Positions 10,989 to 19,753 of a stretch of DNA of 49,339 bases are shown piece by piece. Both the position numbers and the translations under genes were made by a program. The number at the start of each line of letters is the position of its first letter. Positions within the stretch are counted from its first letter, which is position 1. The stretch is from Symsagittifera roscoffensis. Its lineage: Eukaryota; Xenacoelomorpha; Acoela; Convolutidae. A model generated the notes under the pieces. It did no database searches. It saw only the letters and a program-made list of their open reading frames with translations, and had not been told where the DNA came from. The stretch covers positions 44,068,988 to 44,118,326 of the forward strand of contig NC_087070.1 in assembly GCF_963678635.1 (NCBI RefSeq). The letters run 5' to 3'.

Positions 10989-11246
10989 ATGACCAACTTT
11001 TATCAAGTAAATACAACAGCATTTAATTTAAAACTAAAATTAAAAAATAAATCCACAAAAATTATTTGGTATATCACCAATATCCAAAAAGATCAAATCT
11101 CAATTTTGTCCAAACACCCACACAAAAATATTCACGAATTAACCATTCTCTCCACCATCAATACCCCAGAGATAACTTCTATCTTAAAAAAGCTTAAACA
11201 GCCCATAGCACTATTGATCTATCTAACAAAAATTTGTATTCATTGA
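10989..11246 (+). CDS. Small leader ORF B (85 aa), paralogous to ORF A
   Basis: It starts with ATG at 10989 and ends 121 bases before gag. Function is unknown. It repeats the ORF A pattern: FNLKLKLKNK, IIWYITN, ISILSKHP and HEL, with TPEI shared further on (both have TPEI followed by IL after 2-3 residues). Substitutions are mostly conservative (K/N, T/S), which points to selection at the protein level after duplication. An out-of-frame ATG at 10984 opens a two-codon upstream frame that overlaps the start. The AT-rich composition matches the rest of the element. It may be an accessory protein of the element, a nucleic-acid-binding or regulatory factor for example, but nothing in the sequence proves that. 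Confidence 0.6.
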   Translation: MTNFYQVNTTAFNLKLKLKNKSTKIIWYITNIQKDQISILSKHPHKNIHELTILSTINTPEITSILKKLKQPIALLIYLTKICIH

Positions 11247-11367
11247 ACCCAGCAAACTTCATTGTAACTTAAATACAATTATTTCAGTCCGAACAATTGA
11301 TCAGTACACAACACACATCCAAACCCTTTATATATTGTTAACAAATTATTGAGTGAATTAAACAAAG

Positions 11368-11868
11368 ATGGCAAACGTAGTAGCATACCCAGATTTAGCT
11401 CTCGAAAAGTTTACCGGCTTAGATCCCAATGAAGATGCAAGAGATTTTCTTGATATAGTAGAGAAAAAGATAGCATTTTCCCTAGGCACTAGACCAGGAG
11501 ATGCAGGTGACGAACAAGACGCATATGATAACAGACAAAGAGCCTTATTTGGTTCAATATTAAGAGGTCCAGCCGCTCAATGGTATCAGGGATTAGCAGC
11601 AAACTTACCTTGGAATGATATAAGAGATCAATTCATAGATAGATTCACTGACGATAAAGATAAGTATAGGAGACAAATAGAAGCAGAAAACATAAAAAGA
11701 CAACCTGATGAATTCATTAAAAGCTACATACATAGATTAAGCACCGCAGTAGACCGTGGATGGCCTAATCCAACTTTTAATGATGATCAAAGAACAGCAA
11801 AGAAAATGGAATTCTTTGTACGCGGCTTAAGCCCGCCAGGCTTGAAACAAAGGCTCATCAATTCCTAA
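11368..11868 (+). CDS. gag: Gag, N-terminal part (capsid region)
   Basis: The 166-residue frame starts at ATG with a good context (AAAG before, G after). The order of features is that of Ty3/gypsy Gag: an N-terminal FTGLDPNEDARDFLD block (about residues 15-29), then GSILRGPAAQWYQGL (about 62-76) and WNDIRDQFIDRF (about 82-93), the W/F-containing capsid core, then a helical IRQPDEFIKSYIHRL-like region. Gag forms the particle that packages the RNA. The frame ends early, at TAA 11866-11868. Homology-like sequence continues in the -1 frame, so a single-base change between about 11835 and 11866 has split the gene. I see no slippery heptamer there, so I read it as a mutation or sequencing error, not programmed shifting. 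Confidence 0.8.
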   Translation: MANVVAYPDLALEKFTGLDPNEDARDFLDIVEKKIAFSLGTRPGDAGDEQDAYDNRQRALFGSILRGPAAQWYQGLAANLPWNDIRDQFIDRFTDDKDKYRRQIEAENIKRQPDEFIKSYIHRLSTAVDRGWPNPTFNDDQRTAKKMEFFVRGLSPPGLKQRLINS

Positions 11869-12461
11869 TTGAGAATCCACCCGCAACATGGCAACAATTA
11901 AAAGATCATATTGCAACAAAAGACTTAAGTTTTGCAGTAAGTAGTGAGTTTATCGGAACAGCATCCTGTAGCATAGATAATAAGTTGGAAATAGAGGGAA
12001 TAAAAGATCAAATTAAAGAGTTAACAGGACTAATGAAAGATCATAAAATAAACGCAGCTTATAATCCACATGAGCATAGAAACAAACAAAACAACCCAAT
12101 GTTTTGCAATTGGTGTTGCATGTCAGGCCATACGATAAGACATTGCTTCAAATATAACGATCAACAGGAGCAAAATTATGACTCGCTTCAATTAAGAGAG
12201 AATTCAAACAGAAGTTACCATAACTATAGCAAGAGTAGGTCAAGAGTAGACAACAATTTCAATGATATAAATCCCCAACAAGAATTCAGGCATTTGTCAA
12301 ACTTCAAGGAAAGTTCTCAATCGCGTGACAGGTCAAACAGTAAAAAACCCTTCAACGAAAATAACGATTATTATTCACCTTACCAGATCCACAACTTTAG
12401 TGATGATGACATTCCAGGAGACTATACCGATAATGAGTGTGAACTTGTTAATTTAAACTAG
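11867..12461 (+). CDS. gag: Gag, C-terminal part with CCHC zinc knuckle (nucleocapsid)
   Basis: The reading frame is open from just before the upstream stop to TAG at 12459-12461. It begins with the end of the capsid region (an LIENPPATWQQLKDHI helix), then a GIKDQIKEL segment, and then a classic zinc knuckle at 12105-12146: C-x2-C-x4-H-x4-C with spacing CNWCCMSGHTIRHC. After the knuckle the protein is rich in S, N, R and D, typical of a nucleocapsid tail that binds RNA. There is no start codon of its own that makes sense; it is the continuation of the preceding frame after a one-base break. The last codons overlap a -1 frameshift signal leading into protease. Confidence 0.8.
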
Positions 12462-12526
12462 ATCAGTCTCCGTCCGAACCAAAAATACAATTATACATTA
12501 ACTTATACCAACATCCCGTCGGAGAC
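12452..12526 (+). promoter_or_regulatory. Programmed -1 ribosomal frameshift signal (gag to pro)
   Basis: TTTAAAC (12452-12458) sits in the correct X-XXY-YYZ register of the gag frame, immediately before the gag stop TAG. Slipping by -1 enters exactly the protease frame, which is open from there. Seven bases downstream, GTCTCCG (12466-12472) is perfectly complementary to CGGAGAC (12520-12526), and a further GGAGAC copy (about 12547-12552) offers an alternative partner. Spacer and stem position match known frameshift stimulators; the 47-base loop would allow a pseudoknot. Confidence 0.75.
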
Positions 12527-13198
12527 ATAAATAAAAATAACGGTCTGGAGACCCAATTTCTACTAGACACTGGAGCAACATGTTCACTTATTAATTTTGA
12601 CAGTTATGAACAATATTGTAAAATACAGCCTCTACAGCTGAATAAATCTAGATCAAACACAGTTGCTGTTAATGGAGAAAAGCTTAAACTTATAGGTTAT
12701 ACCAATTTTGACTCAACTTTTGGTACAAACACTGATAATCCGGTAAAAATCAAAGCATGGATTTCAGCTGAGAACGGATGCGATCTAAATATATTAGGAA
12801 TGGATTTCATTTCTCACAACATTAAATCAATAAACTTTCCAGATTTGAACTTAGAATTAAAAAAATACCCAGATATAACAGTTCCTATCAGTATTATAAG
12901 AAGCAAAAGTTATCCATATCTAAGCTTTTATCAAAATGTACTTCTTGATAAAGATATAACTATTGCACCAAAATCATCCCGCGTAATTTCAATTTCTCCA
13001 GCAGGCATGGTTTTCAAATTAGGAACATCGTTTAGAATTGATAAGTCCTTAGAACAAAAAGGCATCAATGCAAAAAGCACTTATTGTAGGAATGAAATTA
13101 AGTCAATGCCTATCGTACTAAAAAATTCCAGAGAATCAAAAGTAGATATAAACAAAGGTGTAATAGGCCAAACGTTTGAAAACATAGAAATAAAATAA
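12458..13198 (+). CDS. pro: Retroelement aspartic protease, expressed by -1 frameshift
   Basis: The frame reads on from the slippery site for about 246 codons to a stop at 13196-13198. At residues about 35-41 it has LLDTGAT, the catalytic Asp motif of retropepsins, followed by CSLINF. About 75 residues later NILGMDFI supplies the usual second motif (hydrophobic-hydrophobic-Gly-x-Asp). Protease would cut Gag into particle proteins. The rest, with PKSSRVISI near residues 170-178, resembles the linker that in Ty3/gypsy polyproteins leads to reverse transcriptase, but the frame ends there and no reverse transcriptase follows. The protein is longer than a bare retropepsin (100-130 aa), so it is a protease plus a truncated linker. 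Catalytic residues are intact. Confidence 0.8.
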   Translation, partial: LDQSPSEPKIQLYINLYQHPVGDINKNNGLETQFLLDTGATCSLINFDSYEQYCKIQPLQLNKSRSNTVAVNGEKLKLIGYTNFDSTFGTNTDNPVKIKAWISAENGCDLNILGMDFISHNIKSINFPDLNLELKKYPDITVPISIIRSKSYPYLSFYQNVLLDKDITIAPKSSRVISISPAGMVFKLGTSFRIDKSLEQKGINAKSTYCRNEIKSMPIVLKNSRESKVDINKGVIGQTFENIEIK

Positions 13199-14852
13199 AC
13201 CCGTTTCTTCGTGCTTTAAAACATTAATTTTCATTAAAGCTTTTAAAACGCTTAAAGTTTTGTGAAGTTTACCAAAATTTTGTATACTGAGCAGTAAACT
13301 TTGTTTAATATTACTAAAAAATTAGATTATGAATTTTATCCTGCAAATGTACTACAATGAAAAGCGGTTCTGTATGATACCCAAAAGGATATGCCAAAAT
13401 GCATGAACACGGATTTAATTCTTGACCGAGATCGAAAACAGTCAAGTACGCTAACAATTTTGGACCATCCTCAAAATCAAATAAAGATAGAGGAATCGGA
13501 AACCAATGGCTCAGACAAAAAAAAGTTTTTCAACTTCAACATATTTGCAAAAAAAAAATTGCAAAAGGCCAGGAGTTTAAAATATCACAGTTTTACGAGT
13601 CTATAATAATTTCATTTTCAGGCGGTTTTATCAACTGAAAAATCTGTATTACACTTAAGGGAATGTCAAATTACCCTACGTACAATAACGAGAATTAATA
13701 GAGTAGAGTGAAACCTTTGATGAAAGAACTAGCCAATGTAAAATTGTAACAAACTCATTCTGCGAAGTTAATTTGCACCATCGGATTCCTCTTAGGGCCC
13801 AAGTAGGGACCGATGACAATAATTATTATCTTTGTAGTTTTCAAGTTACAAAATGCAAACTAGAAGAAACTCATCAAAAAGGGAAATATCACCTCCTTTC
13901 TTCTCAACACAATGAGTAAAATTTTCATCAAAATTCTTTATCATAAAATGGGCGAACAACGTTTTTCGACCCGACCCGCCGCAGATTTATGCCAGCATTT
14001 GTTGGTGGCTTAATTTAGCCTTTTTAAAATTATGGTACCATATTCTTTCAACAAAGCAAATGCTTGTTGGTGGCTGTATTCAGCATTTGAGACTCTTATG
14101 ATTCGCTCCTTTCAATTTGGCCAAAATATCAATTCGGTACTTTAAAATCCACAACAAGCAGGCATTTAAACCTTTAAATAAAACAAATTTCCGAAGCAAC
14201 ACTTTGATAATTGAACGGCATCATTATTATGATTATTTACATAAAATTTTGCATCCCTAAAATCAGATGAACATTTCTTTACTAAAACTGTGAACATGGA
14301 TTGGTGCAGGGGATAAAACCGAAGAAAAACTAATCCACTTATCTTTTGAATATTATACAGTTTGCAATTTGTCTGTTTAAATTTCCTTTTCTTCGATATT
14401 TCATTTTAATTTGATTCTAATTCAAGTCTTTTCTATTTCATATCAAAAAATGAAACAAAAATTGCTGGTTATGACAACCAGGTGGACATACATTTAAGAT
14501 TAGGGGTTAATTAATGCCCAAATTTCCATTTTTTGCTTTAACTACATTTGCATTTTTGCTTTTAAGTTTCATATCTGAGCTTAACTCAGTGTTGTAAAGT
14601 GCTTTATTCCTGTGGTTAATAAACACCATGATCTTCTTTCTTCATTTGTATTCCTGTGGTTAATAAACACCATGATCGTCTTTCTTCATTTGTTTTCCGT
14701 GGTGGGTTTGTGTGAAACCACAAGATTATATTTTCCACCTTTTATATATATATACAATTTTACACTTTGTCCTTCATCGTTCAAACATTTGATAATTAGC
14801 CTTAATATTCGAATGTAATTCGGGATTTTGAATATTTGGTCATTTTATATTG
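13199..14852 (+). other. Retroelement internal region lacking pol
   Basis: In the place where reverse transcriptase, RNase H and integrase should be, I find no YxDD, LDxxxxY, DAS or H2C2 patterns in any frame. A 71-codon frame at 13391-13606 has no recognisable features. Two copies of TTGTTGGTGGCT with flanking AGCATTTG lie near 13999 and 14070. A 44 bp direct repeat precedes the next ORF. The region looks like unique filler left by, or substituted for, a pol deletion. Confidence 0.6.
14606..14693 (+). repeat. 44 bp direct repeat, two copies
   Basis: ATTCCTGTGGTTAATAAACA and the following bases through TTCATTTGT occur at 14606-14649 and again at 14650-14693 with about one change (ATCTTC versus ATCGTC). 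A partial third copy (TTTTCCGTGGT) follows. The array ends about 160 bases before the 3' ORF. Confidence 0.75.
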
Positions 14853-15539
14853 ATGTTAAGCAAAATGGATTATGACCCAATTTTAAACTGGAACTGCAGA
14901 AATGCAGACCCAGCACCAGAGGAGTTTAAAAGAAAGCTGCCTCTCAGAAAGAAACATCGGAAACCGGTAGCAGTTCAATTTTTGTCAATGGACGACGGGT
15001 TAAATAAGAACCCTCGCAACTTTCCCAGTTTAACCCAAAGATTGGAACTGCAGAAGTGCAGAGAAACCAAGTTGGATACGGAAAATCCAAAATATATAAC
15101 GAGTTTAAAGTACTCAATAAAGGAAAATTATAACAGATGGAAACTGCCATCGTTCATTGAAGTCGTTAACTCAACGACAATGGAAAAGGCGATGATGCCT
15201 ATCGACTTCATAACTCAGCCAGAAGTGGTTATAAAGAACGAAAACAACTTCTGGAAATTAAAGAAGAGGGAGGAACACGGCTACATCCTCAAGGCAGGAG
15301 GCACGCAAGTCACCATCCCGTTCGAGGGAATAACTGCTTTTCCGAACCATGTAAAAAACAGACAGGAAGAACAGGACGACATTCAACAACTTACGGACGG
15401 AATGAGCAGACTACGAATCAAGAACAAAATTAAAAAGAAGAAAATCGTGAAGTTGCAACAAAAACTTGAGGCTTCACAGAGGAAGATAGCGATCCTCAGA
15501 TCATACAATGTGGAGCTAGAAGCCGGAAGGAAGCTCTAG
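14853..15539 (+). CDS. 3' retroelement ORF, coiled-coil protein (about 228 aa)
   Basis: I do not recognise the family. ATG at 14853 or 14865 (AAAATGG, the better context) opens a frame of 224-228 residues. The N-terminal half is basic, with an RKLPLRKKHRKP patch near residues 28-39. The middle has short aromatic motifs (NYNRWKLPSF, ENNFWKLKKREEHGY). Residues about 175-225 form a strongly charged heptad region (EEQDDIQQL ... LRIKNKIKKKKIVKLQQKL), a likely coiled coil. The gene occupies the env position, but there is no signal peptide, transmembrane segment or cysteine pattern, so it is not an envelope protein. A second copy of the 3' end (6626-6901) is nearly identical, showing that it is a stable part of the element. 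Expression may need a spliced RNA. Confidence 0.65.
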   Translation: MLSKMDYDPILNWNCRNADPAPEEFKRKLPLRKKHRKPVAVQFLSMDDGLNKNPRNFPSLTQRLELQKCRETKLDTENPKYITSLKYSIKENYNRWKLPSFIEVVNSTTMEKAMMPIDFITQPEVVIKNENNFWKLKKREEHGYILKAGGTQVTIPFEGITAFPNHVKNRQEEQDDIQQLTDGMSRLRIKNKIKKKKIVKLQQKLEASQRKIAILRSYNVELEAGRKL

Positions 15540-15670
15540 ATAAAACCTAACTTATCTTTTCAACCTTTTCATTTGATGTTCTTTTTAAATTTTATAACTA
15601 TTGTATTTAACCATTAAAGTGTTTAAATTTTCACCATGGTAACTGTAAGAATCGAACAGCTTAATTTTCT

Positions 15671-15681
15671 AAAAAAGGGGG
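15671..15681 (+). promoter_or_regulatory. Polypurine tract before LTR 2
   Basis: AAAAAAGGGGG ends five bases before the TG of the 3' LTR, the position where plus-strand DNA synthesis is primed in LTR elements. It is identical to the tract at 7033-7043. Confidence 0.8.
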
Positions 15682-15686
15682 TGAGT

Positions 15687-16820
15687 TGTAGTATTGCGAA
15701 ATACTACACACACAAAAGACCATTGTCTTAATTGTTTATTTAACGACCCAATTCTAAATTGGAGCGTGCCATTTAAATTAAAGCCTCTTTTCACTAAATC
15801 AGATATTGACTGATTTACTCTTATTAGGACTATAAAATCTTGTTTTGAAAATCCACTCCTTTTTAAATACTTGTCCAATTTTTCTCATTTTTTCATGCTC
15901 AATATTTTAAAAGGGCGGCGATTATTAATACGTCCCTTTTAACTTAACTTGAAACAAACTGGATAAATATTTAGCAGTCTTGCCGGCTGCACTGAAATTC
16001 TCCTTGCTTTGATTAAGCAGAGGTGCACCTGCAATATGATGCATCAGAGAGAGTAATATGAATTTTTAATAAGACAAACTGAAGGCTGCGGTTTTTATCA
16101 AAGGGGACTAATAAGTTGAAGATATTTGATTTGAAAATTTTGAAAATTCCCTTATTAAAAAGGGAGAACAAAGGAGCAGGTGAAACCTGAATAATTAAAG
16201 ATTGAATCAGCCGCCGGTTTATGCTTACGAGCAAAAGGACTGGCCTGAAATCTTCAGTGTTTCATTTTGCTCAGTAAGCAGCAAGTCAGTTCTCTTCAGT
16301 CAGATCTTTTAAAAATAAATAATTTTTCTTTTCTGCCCTAACACTAAAATTAATCTAGTCCTTTTCACTTATAAAAAGAGAATAAATTCTCATTTTAAGT
16401 TTGAAAAATTATAAATCGAGATACTCGAGATACGCACACCCGAGGAAGTCTGGACTACAAGTACCCAAAGGACTACGGCAAAGACGATAATGACGACCAA
16501 ACCAGAAGTGCCGAAATGGACACAACTAAGGGCGACCCATTCATACTAATCAGCCATCGACCTTAGTAAGAAGATAAAAAATTGATGAACAAAATAAGAT
16601 TAGCTCAACCTCCCCTCATAGGTATATTTCTTTAAGCTGTTCGATTCGTTTATATAATCTAATAACCCAGTGCTTTGTATCTAACCAACTAATTAATTCA
16701 TACCTTTTCTAACTATTGTTTCTACTCTACTTTTTGTCAAGACAATTTGACGATCAAGGTGAGACTTATAATTTAGGATAAAATTACTAAGCATTCAACC
16801 AGCAATGAGCGCTTAGTAAA
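15687..16820 (+). mobile_element. LTR 2 (3' LTR, 1134 bp)
   Basis: Near-identical to LTR 1 at 7049-8197. It carries the same opening palindrome, TATA box (16370-16378), AATAAA (16381-16386) and terminal inverted repeat. It is about 15 bases shorter owing to one indel near 16127. After TTAGTAAA the sequence becomes unrelated to the element interior, marking the right edge. Confidence 0.88.
16370..16378 (+). promoter_or_regulatory. TATA box in LTR 2
   Basis: TATAAAAAG at the same relative place as in LTR 1. It could drive transcription outward into the flank; the AATAAA immediately after it (16381-16386) could end the element's own transcript. Confidence 0.45.
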
Positions 16821-17968
16821 GCATCCATGAATCAGGCTCTAATCAGTGCCACGTTAAGACTGATAAGCGCCAAATCAGCACTGCAAATTTCCTTAAACTG
16901 AGTGAAGAATCAGTGCTGAATCATCGATGAGTCAGCGGTGTAATGTCAATGAAAGAACGCTGAAAACTGCTAATTCAATTCTTCTAAACTTCACATTCGA
17001 GGCAACATTTGTTCTTTTTCTCCAAATTTCTGGTCAAATCACCGGAGTCAAAAATCGATTTATTCAGATAGCCGCGAAACGGAGCTTTGCATCATTTGCG
17101 ATACAAGGCAGGTGTAGAATTGCAAGCTAGCAAATAGAAGATAAGACGGAAATCACAGAGTCAGAAGAAAAAATTTATAGAGAAAAAAACTAATTGCTGT
17201 TGAAGTTATACGATTGCTGAATTTCGAGCACGAAATAAAGTGAAAACGCATTGAGTTTGTGAAATTTCTATTTTGACGATAATTTGTTCTACTATTTGAA
17301 CTTCGAATCTTTTGGATGGAATAAAAGGAGACATTCATGTTGTAGAGGACATAGAGGAAACATATACACATTTTTAAAAGTTTTTTTTTTGAGCAAAATA
17401 TCTTGCCAAAAATTGGTTTTAAATTAATATTTCTCTGTAATCTCACCGTAATATTTCCAAAAATTTCAAAAATCTTACGAAAAAATCAAAATATCAATGT
17501 TTTTAATCTGTTTTTAGCTGCGTTCTTTCAAAAGATGGATGATGAAAATGATGATATTTAGGTCACCAGTGGGATAGAAAGCTGGGAAAAAAAACATAAG
17601 AGAAAGCAAAGTTCAAACTTTTCAGTACACTCAAAAAGACAAACAAATCGAAAGACCATAGTTAGCTGCGTTATGTTCCACCAAGCATGCCAAGCAAGGA
17701 TACCTTAGAAACTCTGAAAAACTAAATGCATCAATTCTTGCTGGAGTTTGAATAAATAATTTGTTGTGATTTTGATGTAAATTTATCGTTAAACTAGCAA
17801 AAAGAAAAAGTTTGAGGATTTTATCTTGGCTATTGCATATTAAAAACAACCAAAACTTAGAGTCTTCTCATTTTGTTTTTTAAATTTTTTCAAAAGTTAA
17901 AAGCTAAGCTGAAATTCAACTATTAAAAACTGGAAAAAGTAACAGAAAATCTCAAATTAGAGCTATAA
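16821..17968. other. Flanking DNA without a supported gene
   Basis: The first ~110 bases contain several AATCAG / TCAGTGC-type short repeats (16830-16940). The frames at 16927-17130 (plus) and 17153-17446 (minus) have no recognisable domain, poor composition for a gene and no splice context. I see nothing else. Confidence 0.5.
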
Positions 17969-17976
17969 CACAATTT

Positions 17977-18336
17977 GGGTCTTTCCCATTATAGCCCCCC
18001 AGCCTAGTATCAACAAAATCATAGCCCCCCCAAACCTTTCTCATTATAGACCCCCTAACTTTTCCTATTATAGACCTCCCCCCAAAGTTTTCTTATTATA
18101 CTAATAGGCAGATCAAATAATTGATTTCAATGTTTACATTTATATACATCATATACTTTTATTTATATGTATAACATTTATATTACATAACATTTATATA
18201 CATTTTAAAAATTTCAGTAAATATAGTAGTATAAACCAGTACGGATAGTTTGTTTATAATTGGAACGCTCGAGGGGGGGCTATAATGGTAAAGGTTGGGG
18301 GCTATAATTTACTAGGGGCTATAATGGGAAAAACCC
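17977..18336. mobile_element. MITE with 8 bp target duplications and subterminal repeats (360 bp)
   Basis: The element is bounded by the inverted ends GGGTCTTTCCCATTATAG (left) and the complement of GGGTTTTTCCCATTATAG (right). Perfect 8 bp direct repeats CACAATTT flank it at 17969-17976 and 18337-18344. Just inside the left end, ATTATAG plus a run of C recurs four or five times, and GGGGGGCTATAAT recurs at the right. Eight-base target duplications and subterminal repeats fit a non-autonomous hAT-type element. Confidence 0.85.
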
Positions 18337-18485
18337 CACAATTTAGAGCTCACATACCACCTAAGGCTGAAAAAAATTGTTGCAATCTTTTTTCGCTGAT
18401 AAAATACAATTTGGCTCATTTTTCTCCAAAAACAATTAATCGATTACAGTGAAAAACATCTCTGGATTGACCAAGAAAAACAAAC

Positions 18486-18705
18486 AGAAAAAAAAATGGT
18501 TTCGACTGCAATTTTCATAAGTTATACCCGCGGAACTTTAGAACCGATAAAAACCACAAAATAAAATTTTAAAAAACCTGATTATCTTGTGGAAGCAGGC
18601 AGCACAGCTATCAGATTGCTGCTTGACTATAAATTCAGCAAAAAGTTATTGTTTGAACACAAAAGTGGGGTATAGAGGGAAGCATTTCAATTAAAAAGTA
18701 CAGGG
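18486..18705 (+). repeat. Local duplication, copy 1
   Basis: The block from about TTTCGACTGCAATTTTC through AAAAACCTGATTATCTTGTG to GGAAGCATTTCAATTA is repeated 511 bases downstream. The copies differ by scattered changes and small indels, so the duplication is not recent. Confidence 0.75.
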
Positions 18706-18997
18706 AAGCATTCCGATATGATACTTATTTACCGATCTAAGAACTAAAATCTTATTTAATTCTCGAGCCAAGTAAAAAAAATGAGAACGCGCTGTGTCAG
18801 TTTAAAAAAAGTTCATCAAAGTTCACTATATTTTTTCCCGTTTATTTGAAACTTACTTTATCTCTAAAACTGGATATTGCTTGTTACCTAGCGCGACCAA
18901 ATGATTTAGTGCGACTGAAAAATAATATTTTGCATCTCACGGGCTGTTGTAAGAAATATCACGTACTTTCAACTAGATTTATCATGAATAAAAAAAC

Positions 18998-19200
18998 TGA
19001 AAAAAAATTGTTTTGACTGCATTTTCCACAGTTATACCCTCGGAACTTTAGAACCAATACAAACCACAAAAAAATTTTTTAAAAAAACCTGATTATCTTG
19101 TGGAAGCAGGCAGCACAGCTATCAGATAAACTCAACAGAAGGTGATCTTTTGACACACAAAAGTGAGATGTACAGGGAAGCATTCCAATTAACAAGTTTG
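18998..19200 (+). repeat. Local duplication, copy 2
   Basis: Diverged copy of 18486-18705. The most conserved core is CCTGATTATCTTGTGGAAGC and the following CAGGCAGCACAGCTATCAG, at 19088 onward. No coding content is supported. Confidence 0.75.
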
Positions 19201-19753
19201 ATGGACAAGATTGGTGATAAGTTTTTTGTTTGCTCTGTGTAAAATAAACCAAACTTATAATAACAGGAAAAAAAATTATATGAATAAAGATATTACTCAA
19301 GTTTCTTTCAGAAACATAAAAACAAAACTAATGAGAAAAAGTTTTTATAAAAAAAACAATCAGAAATATAACGTCCTCAAACAGAGGTGTGGAATGGCAG
19401 TTTGAATTCAGGAATCTACCCAAATCCTATATGACAAAAACAATACCAAATCGCAACAAAATTTTTTTTAAAAGGATGTTTTAATCAATCATACCTCAGC
19501 CTGTAGACCAATCAAGTCCTCAGTTTAAAAAAAATCGTGCGGTTTTTTTCTGCCAGGGAGTTCGTTTACTATTGAAAAATTGCAAAATTTCACAAACTCA
19601 GTCCGGATTTTGATCAAAACCGCCCATATCACAATATTGAAAAAATATCCTTTCGAAGACTTTTTGGCCGTTATAAATTTTTCAAAATTTTTGGCTTCTG
19701 TATGTTAATCAAACAAAAGTTATATATTTCTGATAACCTATTTGAAAGTTGTT
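19201..19753. other. Non-coding stretch
   Basis: A/T-rich DNA with short open frames only. I see no repeat boundary, RNA gene or coding signal. Confidence 0.5.

Larger units (their letters stand above)
7049..16820 (+). mobile_element. LTR retrotransposon with gag-pro but no recognisable pol (9.8 kb)
   Basis: Two near-identical LTRs flank, in order, a primer-binding-site candidate, a 3.2 kb leader with two paralogous small ORFs, gag with one zinc knuckle, a -1 frameshift signal, a retropepsin, a 1.65 kb stretch without reverse transcriptase, RNase H or integrase motifs, a coiled-coil ORF and a polypurine tract. Gag with one CCHC knuckle and a DTGA protease fit Ty3/gypsy. Lack of pol suggests that the element is mobilised in trans. 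An identical ORF end plus LTR on the left (6626-8197) implies a second copy sharing LTR 1, or an assembly collapse. No target-site duplication can be tested because the left flank is inside the gap. Confidence 0.8.

Noticed and set aside
13391-13606. 71-codon ORF after the protease
   Set aside because: Lysine-rich with no motif, and no second copy to test; likely a chance frame in the pol-less filler.
14612-14818. 68-codon plus frame before the 3' ORF
   Set aside because: Its N-terminal part is produced by the 44 bp direct repeat read in frame; not a gene.
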